Positions 15,843-23,655 of a DNA stretch of 64,000 nt are shown in pieces. The notes beneath the pieces are model-generated. The model saw nothing but the letters and a program-made list of their open reading frames with translations, was not told the DNA's origin and ran no database searches. The position numbers and the translations under genes are program-made. How positions within the stretch are numbered: position 1 is the stretch's first letter; every line of letters begins with the position of its first letter. Location of the stretch: positions 1 through 64,000 of the IMG/VR virus record IMGVR_UViG_3300023478_000001, one strand, 5' to 3'. This DNA is from a virus.

Positions 15843-16745
15843 TTATTCTTTTTTATTTTGTGTAGAACGTAAATATTTTATTGAATCTTGATAACTACCT
15901 CCCAACGAAAAAAACGCTATTTTACCTTTTAATTTATGAATATTTTGGTCTAACCATTTCCATGATTTTTTTTCCCAAAATTCGTTGCAATCAAATGGTA
16001 CAATATAATCTTCCATCATATCATTGAAATCGAACTCTGGTTTGTAAAGATGAATATTATTTTTATCACCTGCATAATTTTTATTTAAAATTTTACGTGT
16101 TGAATTAATAGTAGACATCGTAATACTATGTACCTGACGTTTGTTTTCTACAATATCTTTCCAATTATCATATTTTAAAAATCCTTTAATTAATCCTGCA
16201 GCAGTTACACCACTTCCTATTCCAATAATTAAATGGTCAAAATCATTAATTTTCATGATTTCTTCCATTTTATCTTGCATATATTTTACATAAACTGGAT
16301 GATTAAATGCGTGTGGTAGCATTTGCCAGCCTTTTTTCTTATTTATACCTTTTAATTTATTTTCCATTAATGCCATCATATTTGGTTTTAACGGAAACAT
16401 AGTAGCACCATTTTCTTTAATTCGTTGTAATAATTCAGGTGGATATGATTTTGAATCTGGATATGCTGAAATATATTCTATATCATGCATTGGACATAAT
16501 TTTGATAAAGTCCAACCCGTCCAACTTCCATATACTGATAAATGTACCAATGGCTTATTTTTATCAATCGCATTAGACATTAATAATTTATCTATAGCTT
16601 CAATTTTACCCCAACGTGGATATTCATTTCCATCTCCTACCAAATCGCCACGTATTACACTAACTTCTCTTCCATTTAGCATAAATTTATCAATTCTAAA
16701 TGCTTCTTTAGGCAATTTATAATAATTCATTTTTTTTGTATCCAT
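15843..16745 (-). CDS. PLP-dependent enzyme, fold type II (desulfhydrase/ACC deaminase-like)
   Basis: The 300-residue protein resembles the tryptophan-synthase-beta fold: YPRWGKIEAIDKLL offers the PLP lysine (as in the GNKxRK loop of D-cysteine desulfhydrase), SVYGSWTGWTLSKLC follows, and IIGIGSGVTAAGLIKGF is the phosphate-binding glycine loop. It overlaps the TS/asparagine-synthase gene by 19 bases, so they are co-expressed. Together they suggest synthesis of an amino-acid-decorated base. The specific reaction is unknown. Confidence 0.7.
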   Translation of the reverse strand: MDTKKMNYYKLPKEAFRIDKFMLNGREVSVIRGDLVGDGNEYPRWGKIEAIDKLLMSNAIDKNKPLVHLSVYGSWTGWTLSKLCPMHDIEYISAYPDSKSYPPELLQRIKENGATMFPLKPNMMALMENKLKGINKKKGWQMLPHAFNHPVYVKYMQDKMEEIMKINDFDHLIIGIGSGVTAAGLIKGFLKYDNWKDIVENKRQVHSITMSTINSTRKILNKNYAGDKNNIHLYKPEFDFNDMMEDYIVPFDCNEFWEKKSWKWLDQNIHKLKGKIAFFSLGGSYQDSIKYLRSTQNKKE

Positions 16746-18859
16746 TTGTATACTCCTGTATTATATGTTTCTATCGGATTTCGTAACTCTTTATGAGAAA
16801 ATCCATTCATTTTTCTAAAATTATCTTGAATGACATGGATCATTTTTTTTCTATTATTAAAATTTATAGTCGTATCATTTAAAATAATGTGTTCAATATA
16901 AACTTTAAAATTTGTACCTTTTTGAAACGCTCGTTTTTCTTGATTGATTACCTCTTTCGGTAAGTATGGTGTAAACGCATCAGCTAATGGTAATTTCCAT
17001 TGAGTACCGTGTGATAATACTTCATTTGGTAAGTTTGTTGTATAATTAAGAAAATCTGTATCAAAAAATGGACATCTTAATTCTATTGTTCCATAATTCA
17101 TAAATACAGTATTACCTCTTAATAAATTACCATAATGTTGTTTTTCAAATAAGTTTTTCCTAATATCAGACCAATCTGGCTTTTTACTAAACATTCGTAT
17201 CATTCCGTATGAACCATATGATTCGTCTGAGCCTTCTCCGCTAAACGCAACTTTAATTCCATCTTTACACATTTCTTCGGCTATAAACGATTGTAAAATA
17301 CCAACTTCTGTTTGTACCGTTGACGGATATTCTATTACTTTAATTGATTCCAAAAATCGTTTTTTTAATATATTTGGGTCATTTGGAATATTAACTTCAA
17401 CTAATTCAACATTCAAATATTTTGCTACTATTCTAGCGAAATGTAAATCTCTTGATTCTTCATCAAATTTTGCAGTATAAGCTTTGATAGTTGGAATTCG
17501 AGCTGAAAGTAAGTAAGTAATTACTGCAGAATCAATTCCGCCACTTAAAGATGTTGCTATTGGCACATCTGATAATAATCGTTTATCAACTGCGTTACGT
17601 AATAAATTATATGTGATTAGTCCAACTTCTTCGCGTGTATTAATCTTTGTAGCAGTATTAGTAAAATTAAAATAAAAATTATTATGAATTTCTAACTTAT
17701 CGTTATTTAAATTAATTTCAATCAATGAATTTTTAGGTACGATACGTGCAATTGCAGTTGGATGAATACTATTAATAGATTTTAACTCACTAGCAACAAT
17801 TGTATGGGTAGTTCCATTTTGATATATATACAATGGTAATTTACCTACCCAATCGCGAGAAATTAATAATTTATTATTATCATAAATAACAAAAGAAAAC
17901 ATTCCGTCTAATCGATGCAATTCGTTTTCTTTATACAAATAAAGAATAATTTCTGAATCTGATGATGATTTGAATGTATAGCCTCGTTCTTCATATTCTT
18001 TGCGTAGTTGAGGATAATTCCAGATTTCGCCATTAACAATTAAATAAACACCGTCTGACTCCATTGGTTGCCTACCTGAGTCAGATGTATCATTTATAGA
18101 TAAACGATTATGTCCTAATACTATATGATGATTATTAATATCAAATTCATTAATACCGCGTGAATCATTACCTCTATGGGCAATAGTTTCAAGCATATTA
18201 TTTACATTATTCATATCGCCTAAATGACATGAGCAAGCCAATATTGAAACTTTCCCTAATTCCTGATTGCTTTCCTTAGCTAAAAATTTACCCATATCAA
18301 CTAACGCGGAATAATCAGCATATCCACTTTTAGATACTCTGTTTGAACGTATGACTGATGTTAGATATAGTTTACCATTTCTAGGTTTAACATCTATTCC
18401 TAGCATACATGGTTGAGAATATGGGTTTCTTGCGTCTCGCGATGGATCAAATATTATCATTTCACACCGTTTAACTGCTTTTCCTGTTTTTAATATCTTA
18501 ATTACGTTTTCAACTTGGTTAAATGTTCCTTGCCATGCAATCATTCTACCCCAGTATGAATCGTGCCAATGTTTTTTAATAAATTTATATTCTAATTTTG
18601 AATCGGTATCTATAAATTTATTCTTAAATTTAATAAGTTTTGGTTCTACAAATGTAACAGTTCGTGCATAATCAATTCTATCATCACCCATGATTTCTCT
18701 AAATGATGGTTCAAACCATGAATCCTCTTTAAATTCTGTAATTTCTGTCATTACATTAAGTTCTTCGGTAAGATTACCTACTTTTACTCCATGCTTTAAT
18801 AAATGATTGGCTGTTTTACACCATCCATCGCCAGGTGAAGTTGCTTTTATTACTGTCAT
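16727..18859 (-). CDS. Fusion of thymidylate-synthase-like and asparagine-synthase-like domains
   Basis: Residues about 1-215 match the thymidylate synthase/hydroxymethylase fold: a catalytic Cys in QPCMLGIDVK, then RSNRVSKSGYADYSALVDMG, ending VSILACSCHL. From about residue 215 the chain becomes asparagine-synthase-like: HRGNDSRG, GHNRLSI, VNGEIWNYPQLR, the ATP pyrophosphatase loop LSGGIDSAV, and FSGEGSDESYG. The first residues of the glutaminase domain, including its N-terminal Cys nucleophile, are absent, so ammonia must come another way or the synthase acts differently. The fusion may reflect an in-frame deletion joining two genes. Confidence 0.85.
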   Translation of the reverse strand: MTVIKATSPGDGWCKTANHLLKHGVKVGNLTEELNVMTEITEFKEDSWFEPSFREIMGDDRIDYARTVTFVEPKLIKFKNKFIDTDSKLEYKFIKKHWHDSYWGRMIAWQGTFNQVENVIKILKTGKAVKRCEMIIFDPSRDARNPYSQPCMLGIDVKPRNGKLYLTSVIRSNRVSKSGYADYSALVDMGKFLAKESNQELGKVSILACSCHLGDMNNVNNMLETIAHRGNDSRGINEFDINNHHIVLGHNRLSINDTSDSGRQPMESDGVYLIVNGEIWNYPQLRKEYEERGYTFKSSSDSEIILYLYKENELHRLDGMFSFVIYDNNKLLISRDWVGKLPLYIYQNGTTHTIVASELKSINSIHPTAIARIVPKNSLIEINLNNDKLEIHNNFYFNFTNTATKINTREEVGLITYNLLRNAVDKRLLSDVPIATSLSGGIDSAVITYLLSARIPTIKAYTAKFDEESRDLHFARIVAKYLNVELVEVNIPNDPNILKKRFLESIKVIEYPSTVQTEVGILQSFIAEEMCKDGIKVAFSGEGSDESYGSYGMIRMFSKKPDWSDIRKNLFEKQHYGNLLRGNTVFMNYGTIELRCPFFDTDFLNYTTNLPNEVLSHGTQWKLPLADAFTPYLPKEVINQEKRAFQKGTNFKVYIEHIILNDTTINFNNRKKMIHVIQDNFRKMNGFSHKELRNPIETYNTGVYKWIQKK

Positions 18860-18879
18860 AAATATTTTTTGAATTAACT

Positions 18880-18910
18880 TAAATATACGAAAATTTTTTC
18901 ATATATCCTA
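18880..18910 (-). promoter_or_regulatory. Promoter of the hypermodification genes, TAGGAT-N16-GTATATTTA
   Basis: TAGGAT (18910-18905) is 16 nt upstream of GTATATTTA (18888-18880), about 20 bases before the start of the TS/asparagine-synthase fusion. Confidence 0.7.
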
Positions 18911-18942
18911 TTTTTTTTGATTATATTGAAATATTCTTTTTT

Positions 18943-19125
18943 TCAAATGTGTTTCCAAGTAGTTCGATTTACTATTTGTCCCACATTCCAAGTAGTTATT
19001 TTATAGTTTCGTGCAATAATTTTGTGAGAAAACCCCTTAGCATGAAGTTCTCGTATTTCCAATACTTGTTTGCTGGATAATTTAGCATTCCAGTGAGTCT
19101 CGCCTCTTAATCTATTTCCGCCCAT
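18943..19125 (-). CDS. HNH endonuclease DNA-binding C-terminal fragment
   Basis: The 60 residues (RGETHWNAKLSSKQVLEIRE and onward to NRTTWKHI) match the helix-turn-helix module that ends many phage HNH homing endonucleases. The catalytic HNH part is missing. It may be a remnant, or a small free DNA-binding protein. Confidence 0.5.
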   Translation of the reverse strand: MGGNRLRGETHWNAKLSSKQVLEIRELHAKGFSHKIIARNYKITTWNVGQIVNRTTWKHI

Positions 19126-19187
19126 ATGTTGCGTTACTATAACTTTATTTTTACTACAACCTATTTTTTGTTTTTAATAGCAAAATT

Positions 19188-19388
19188 TCAAATACTATAC
19201 CATATCATCAAATGTTTAATAGCGTTTTCATCTTCGCCGCCTAATTTATATGTTCCTCGTTTTAGTATTTTATTTATATTACGTACTGATTTATTATAAG
19301 AAATATCGGTATGTGGGGTTTCCCACCATAAACATATTAATTGTTTTAAAAATTCAGATTGTTGCTTTGTAACTTTTATGTTTTTCAT
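19188..19388 (-). CDS. Hypothetical protein (66 aa)
   Basis: Frame MKNIKVTKQQSEFLKQLICL ending at 19188. The start codon lies inside the left end of the MITE-like repeat (19379-19483), so its upstream region, including a TATATTTG promoter-like -7 element, comes from that repeat. No family was recognised. Confidence 0.5.
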   Translation of the reverse strand: MKNIKVTKQQSEFLKQLICLWWETPHTDISYNKSVRNINKILKRGTYKLGGEDENAIKHLMIWYSI

Positions 19389-19483
19389 TAATAATCAAAT
19401 ATAGTTTCAATAGTTGTAATTAGTTTTATAAAATATTTTATAAAACTTTATTATATTAAATGTAAAAGAACATTATACTATTT
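19379..19483 (-). repeat. MITE-like derivative of the TnpB element ends
   Basis: Bases 19379-19435 match 54879-54935 (57 bp, one mismatch) and bases 19435-19483 match 56415-56463 (49 bp, two mismatches). These are the two ends of the TnpB element at 54879-56463, joined with nothing between. The flanks do not match. It overlaps the last codons of the reductase (IV-stop) and the first codon of the small gene to its left. It is either an internally deleted, TnpB-mobilised element or the empty form of the site. Confidence 0.7.
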
Positions 19484-20507
19484 CGCACGCATTTCCAGCA
19501 CATGCTAATTCCCCAGTTAAATCAGTAGTATCACGTTTTTCTATAATTTGTGTTACATCAATATCTTTTAATGTTTCCATTAATCGTTCGTATTCTTTTT
19601 TTGTAATATCCTGAAAAGGTGCCTGTTTATAAGTACCACCGTTATATGGCAATACAGATAATCCATTGTAAACTCTACGATTTTTCCACATCCATTCGCC
19701 TATTTCTTCCCATTCATCATCTTTTATAGAAACCGTGCATGATACATTATTTTGATTTTGACCTTTACGATATCCTTCGTGCACCCAATTTTCTGAAATA
19801 TGTTTTACTCTTTCTAGTAAATCAATTGGCGATTCATGACGAGTTATAGCTCCAATCGGTGCCTTTTGTGGTACTGATATAACTGCTTGTGTTTTTGGAT
19901 TAAAAAATTCATCCTCAATTAATTCAGCATGATTTTTCTTTAAGTATTTATATATTGATTCATCTTTACCAATTCGTACTCGTCTAATATAATAATCATT
20001 ATGCCAAGCGTGAATTCCACTACTTGTACCTAATACTAAACTTGTAGTACCCGCAGGTTTTGTTGTAGTTGTTCTGGATGCAGGATTAATTCCTATTATC
20101 TTGGCAATTACTTTATTAGTATCATTTACAATATTCGCAGTTTCTTTAAAATCTAGTTTCATATTAGATTCTGATGCTATACCCGTCATACTTACTCCAA
20201 TTAATGCATCTTTTTCGGTCGTTTTTCTCCAAATATCACGTAAATAATGAAAATCAGTATATCCTGCTTGTAGTGTACCTAAGAATGCTGCTGCTTTAGC
20301 TCTTTTATTAAAATCATCTTGATTTTTTACTGAAGCCATATTAATTTCAGTTAAATTACAAAATTGAAATGGCCTTAGTGAAATTTCACAATTATGGACT
20401 AATAAGCCATCAGCAAAAAAGTTATGATTATCAGCTACCTCAATATCGTATACATCAGTATTTTTTTCTATTGTTATTTTTTTTATCTTAATTCGTTTTA
20501 ATTTCAT
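19473..20507 (-). CDS. NrdJ-type ribonucleotide reductase, part 3, with C-intein
   Basis: Residues 1-39 are a C-intein (MKLKRIKIKK, block F DVYDIEVADNHNFFADG, ending VHN) followed by the +1 Cys. The extein (CEISLRPFQFCNLTEIN, RTTTTKPAGTTSLVLG, SGIHAWHNDYYIRRVRIG, and terminal CAGNAC) matches class II adenosylcobalamin-dependent reductase C-terminal regions, including the swinging-arm cysteines. It must be joined in trans to part 2. The last codons lie inside the MITE-like repeat. Confidence 0.88.
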   Translation of the reverse strand: MKLKRIKIKKITIEKNTDVYDIEVADNHNFFADGLLVHNCEISLRPFQFCNLTEINMASVKNQDDFNKRAKAAAFLGTLQAGYTDFHYLRDIWRKTTEKDALIGVSMTGIASESNMKLDFKETANIVNDTNKVIAKIIGINPASRTTTTKPAGTTSLVLGTSSGIHAWHNDYYIRRVRIGKDESIYKYLKKNHAELIEDEFFNPKTQAVISVPQKAPIGAITRHESPIDLLERVKHISENWVHEGYRKGQNQNNVSCTVSIKDDEWEEIGEWMWKNRRVYNGLSVLPYNGGTYKQAPFQDITKKEYERLMETLKDIDVTQIIEKRDTTDLTGELACAGNACEIV

Positions 20508-20603
20508 TTTGTATTCTTCTTATTGGTTTCCATATTTTATCTTTCCAAAATCCTTTAATTTCAACAATTTTTGTAATTTCATTTTTTTCGTTATATATAA
20601 AAA

Positions 20604-21635
20604 TTAAATTTTCAATAAAACATCACTTTCGGTTAAGTCTTTTGCTTCCACGTATCCACGATTTTCAGTAAACACCTTATGGTCAGGTGTCATCTTTATA
20701 ATTGAACCATCTTCTAATTCCAATGAAATAACATCAGCGTGTTTTCTAGTTAGTAACCCATTCGTAATCTGTTTTTTTTCAACTTTACAAGTAGATGTAT
20801 TATATGATAAAATATTTGGTGCAGTACCTCCCCGTTCATGTAATTCTACCAGTTCTTTAATAGTCCAGGTCTTATCAGTATCGGTACTAATTACGGTTTC
20901 TGGTGCCAAACAACATGGATTTGTACCCCATTCTTGATCATTGGTAAAAAATATACCGGGCTCGCCTGCACCAGATTCTTTAATTCGTTCCCAAATTCCA
21001 TTAAATTTTTGTTTGCGAATTTGATGTCGTAATATAACAACACTATTGTTGGCTCTACCACGCTGAGGATTCCGTACATACCAATCACCAGTTTTGCATG
21101 CTAGCATTTCGGTATCATTTAAATTAAATAATGATATCATTGCTGCTCTACGAATACCACCTGCTAATACTGCATCTGCAATATGACACATAATATCGTG
21201 TGATTCTAAAGTTGTTAGTTGTGTTCTATCTTGTTTTTCACGCAGCATTCCTTCGATTTTAGTAATAGCCAATCTAAGTGGTTCGGGGCCAGGAGCCTTT
21301 CCTCCTGCAGTAATAAGTAATGCTCCTTTTTCTCTAATATCACTATAATCAAATTGAATATGCGCACTAATTTTTCCTGTATAGGATTTAAATAATGTTT
21401 TTATTGCATCTGACCATCCTATGATACTATCTTGAATAACATATTTCCTATTATATTCATAATTTGGTTTTCTAATTTCTGGTAACTGTTCTACATGATG
21501 CTTTTGTACGCTATAGCCAACCCCCGTATTATGTACTACTTCTCCAGCTGCTAAACAGAAATTTTGTGTTCCTTTGATTGATAAATCATAATAATTACGA
21601 GTATCTTCAATAAATGTTTTTTTAATTATTTTCAT
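20604..21635 (-). CDS. NrdJ-type ribonucleotide reductase, part 2, with C-intein and N-intein
   Basis: Residues 1-36 are the C-half of intein 1 (starting MKIIKKTFIED, ending GEVVHN) followed by the extein TGVGYSVQKHHVEQLP. Residues 37-241 are reductase (GGIRRAAMISLF, NPQRGRANNSV). From residue 242 (NPC|CLAPETVIST) comes the N-half of intein 2, with block B IIKMTPDHKVFTENRG. A middle segment flanked by two intein halves means two trans-splicing reactions are needed. Confidence 0.88.
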   Translation of the reverse strand: MKIIKKTFIEDTRNYYDLSIKGTQNFCLAAGEVVHNTGVGYSVQKHHVEQLPEIRKPNYEYNRKYVIQDSIIGWSDAIKTLFKSYTGKISAHIQFDYSDIREKGALLITAGGKAPGPEPLRLAITKIEGMLREKQDRTQLTTLESHDIMCHIADAVLAGGIRRAAMISLFNLNDTEMLACKTGDWYVRNPQRGRANNSVVILRHQIRKQKFNGIWERIKESGAGEPGIFFTNDQEWGTNPCCLAPETVISTDTDKTWTIKELVELHERGGTAPNILSYNTSTCKVEKKQITNGLLTRKHADVISLELEDGSIIKMTPDHKVFTENRGYVEAKDLTESDVLLKI

Positions 21636-21636
21636 A

Positions 21637-21858
21637 TTATAATTCTAATAATAATTTTTTATGTATATTTTTTATCCCAGTTTTAATAATATCAGTTTCC
21701 CACCAAACAAATACCTTTTTGCCAGTAAGTTGCTCTATACGTTGGATTCTGGTTGCATCCGTTTTCCAAGTTTCTCCTACAAGTTTACCTCGTATTACAT
21801 CGGTTTCGTTATATAAAGCTGGGTTGCCGTGTCAATAATCACCATATAATAAAAACAT
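21637..21858 (-). pseudogene. Vsr-fold (EDxHD) homing endonuclease remnant with a stop at Trp
   Basis: The frame lies between the two halves of reductase intein 1. It reads MFLLYGDY, then TGA (21834-21832), then HGNPALYNETDVI and a later KVFVWWETD. The conserved GDYWHGNP motif of the intein-associated Vsr-like endonucleases is recognisable with TGA where TGG is expected. The N-terminal part is also missing. Probably a decayed endonuclease. Confidence 0.6.
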
Positions 21859-21860
21859 AA

Positions 21861-22514
21861 TTATTTAGGAATTTCACTTTCATCAGCAAATTTTATGTCA
21901 TCATCTTCGGTTAAATGTTGCGCTTCCACCCATCCTCTATTTGTTGTTAAAAATTTATGATCAGTGGTACATTTTATCACCTTGCCACTTTCTATTGTTA
22001 ATTCCATTTTTGGTTTTGATGCAGTTGGCGTCATTCCAGCAAAAGTAGGATGCACCCAATTATATTTACCTGTCGTTTCATCGAGGGTCAATATATAATC
22101 ATCAGTTGTTACATCAATAATACGTTTATCACCATCTTTTGTTTTTATCAAAGTGTCAGGGTCAAAGCATCCGCCTAACAATAAAAACATAGTTTCTGAA
22201 AAACTATATATTGAATCTACCGGCAGGAATGCACAATTATAGATTCTTGCGTTATTAAGTTCAATTGGTCTGCCACCAAATTGCATTGACCTCATTGAGG
22301 GTAACACTTTTTTTGTATAAACAAACTCCTCGTATAACTTAGTTATATCATCCTTTAATTCAGGATAAGATTTTATATGCATTTTTTTATTACGGTTTAC
22401 AATTTCTAACCACGTTTCTCTACGGTTCTCAATAGATAAATGTCTTGCGTATTTCATGTGTACTATAATATCGCTAAGTATTTTTTTATCTAACTCTACA
22501 TTAGTATTGTTCAT
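21861..22514 (-). CDS. NrdJ-type ribonucleotide reductase, part 1, with N-intein
   Basis: The extein (residues 1-115) has LPSMRSMQFGG, NNARIYNCAFLPVDS and FSETMFLLLGG, as in adenosylcobalamin-dependent ribonucleoside reductases of the RTPR/NrdJ type. At residue 116 begins an N-intein (CFDPDTLIKTKDG) with block B VIKCTTDHKFLTTNRGW. This reductase makes deoxynucleotides for phage replication and would require cobalamin from the host. Confidence 0.88.
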   Translation of the reverse strand: MNNTNVELDKKILSDIIVHMKYARHLSIENRRETWLEIVNRNKKMHIKSYPELKDDITKLYEEFVYTKKVLPSMRSMQFGGRPIELNNARIYNCAFLPVDSIYSFSETMFLLLGGCFDPDTLIKTKDGDKRIIDVTTDDYILTLDETTGKYNWVHPTFAGMTPTASKPKMELTIESGKVIKCTTDHKFLTTNRGWVEAQHLTEDDDIKFADESEIPK

Positions 22515-22583
22515 ATTTTGTAATATTCATTTTTAAAAAGTTTTTGTTTCAGTTTTTATTTAATAAATTAATTTTAAAATTCA

Positions 22584-22754
22584 TCATTTATATTCTTCCA
22601 CCGAAGCCTTTCTGTAATCGGTAATTAACTTTTTAAGCTCTCCAATAGCTTTTCTAGCACGTATTTTTGCTACTTTAGTTGTTTTGTTGTGTTCACTTTT
22701 AAATTCTTCGAATAATTCGTTTATACGATCATAAATGTCATTTGAGGTTGTCAT
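22584..22754 (-). CDS. Histone H1-like small basic protein
   Basis: The 56-residue protein reads MTTSNDIYDRINELFEEF, then TTKVAKIRARKAIGELKKLI. The A-x-R-A-R-K-A-x-x-x-L-K-K-L pattern matches the H1-like (Hc1) proteins of Bacteroidota and phages, which bind DNA. It could compact or coat phage DNA. It lies between the reductase and a methylase group. Confidence 0.65.
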   Translation of the reverse strand: MTTSNDIYDRINELFEEFKSEHNKTTKVAKIRARKAIGELKKLITDYRKASVEEYK

Positions 22755-22815
22755 AAAATAGTTGTTTTTGTTTTAAATTAAATAATTGATTGTCCGCGAT
22801 TGCGGATTTATAAAT

Positions 22816-22847
22816 ACATCATAAAAAGTTTTTGATGATTTTTTTTG
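22816..22847 (-). terminator. Weak hairpin after the GNAT gene
   Basis: CATCA (22817-22821) pairs with TGATG (22833-22837), extended by a five-base A/T helix. The run of T follows the stem on the plus strand, so as a minus-strand terminator it is weak. It lies just downstream of the stop at 22855. Confidence 0.3.
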
Positions 22848-22854
22848 TTAAATA

Positions 22855-23655
22855 TTATGTATTAAAAAAATCTTTAAATTTCATGTTGAGTTTATATTTT
22901 TGATAATTGTGGTTAAATACATTCATATTAAAGGTTGGCATCGTTATTTCATTATATTTTCCAAGCGATACTCGTTTTTCAAAAATTAAATCTATATCCT
23001 TTGGATATTTTTTATTAGTATATTCTGGATATTGATTTAATATTTTCTTGCTTGATTTATTTATAGGATATATGTATCTAAACATTAATCCTCTAATTCT
23101 AACTATTCCTTTGTATTCACAAAAATCATGAGTTAACCAAAATATTTTTTCTTTGTTTTCATATATAGCATTTTCTATACATAATTGTTTTGCGCTTCGT
23201 GGATGTATTTTTTCATGCGTTTCGATATCCATATATACACTTGTTTTAAAACTACCTAAATAACGAAAATTAGATGCTTGATAAACATAACCGCATTTTC
23301 CCATTATTCCATCAGCCATTGTATATAAAAATTTTATATCTAATGATGTTTTTATCCATTTTATTAATAAACTTGTTGACTGAGAGCCAAAATTACTTTG
23401 ATTTTTACTCGGTAAAAAACACATTTTGCCGATTTCTAAATAATCAGAACTTTTGAAATTATGCTTATAAAATATTTTATGAATTGTACCAAACGGTTGA
23501 GTTCCCCAACCCAAAGTTACAACACCAACTAATTCTTCATTTTCAAAATAGCCAAGATAATGTTTTGTTAATCTAGGTAAAATTTTACTATAATGATATT
23601 TTTGTATAAAATCAATAGCTCTTTGCGGATAAATAGGTTTAATTATTAATTTCAT
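22855..23655 (-). CDS. GNAT-fold protein, possibly Mom-like
   Basis: The 266-residue protein contains HYLGYFENEELVGVVTLGWG followed by LEIGKMCFLPSKNQSNFGSQ and SLLIKWIK. This strand, then L-E-I-x-K-(M/F)-x-x-x, then S-x-x-x-x-x-L-L-x-x-W pattern resembles the GNAT-like fold of phage Mom adenine-modifying enzymes. It overlaps the start of a methyltransferase gene by 4 bases (ATGA). A role in DNA modification is plausible by context. Confidence 0.5.
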   Translation of the reverse strand: MKLIIKPIYPQRAIDFIQKYHYSKILPRLTKHYLGYFENEELVGVVTLGWGTQPFGTIHKIFYKHNFKSSDYLEIGKMCFLPSKNQSNFGSQSTSLLIKWIKTSLDIKFLYTMADGIMGKCGYVYQASNFRYLGSFKTSVYMDIETHEKIHPRSAKQLCIENAIYENKEKIFWLTHDFCEYKGIVRIRGLMFRYIYPINKSSKKILNQYPEYTNKKYPKDIDLIFEKRVSLGKYNEITMPTFNMNVFNHNYQKYKLNMKFKDFFNT

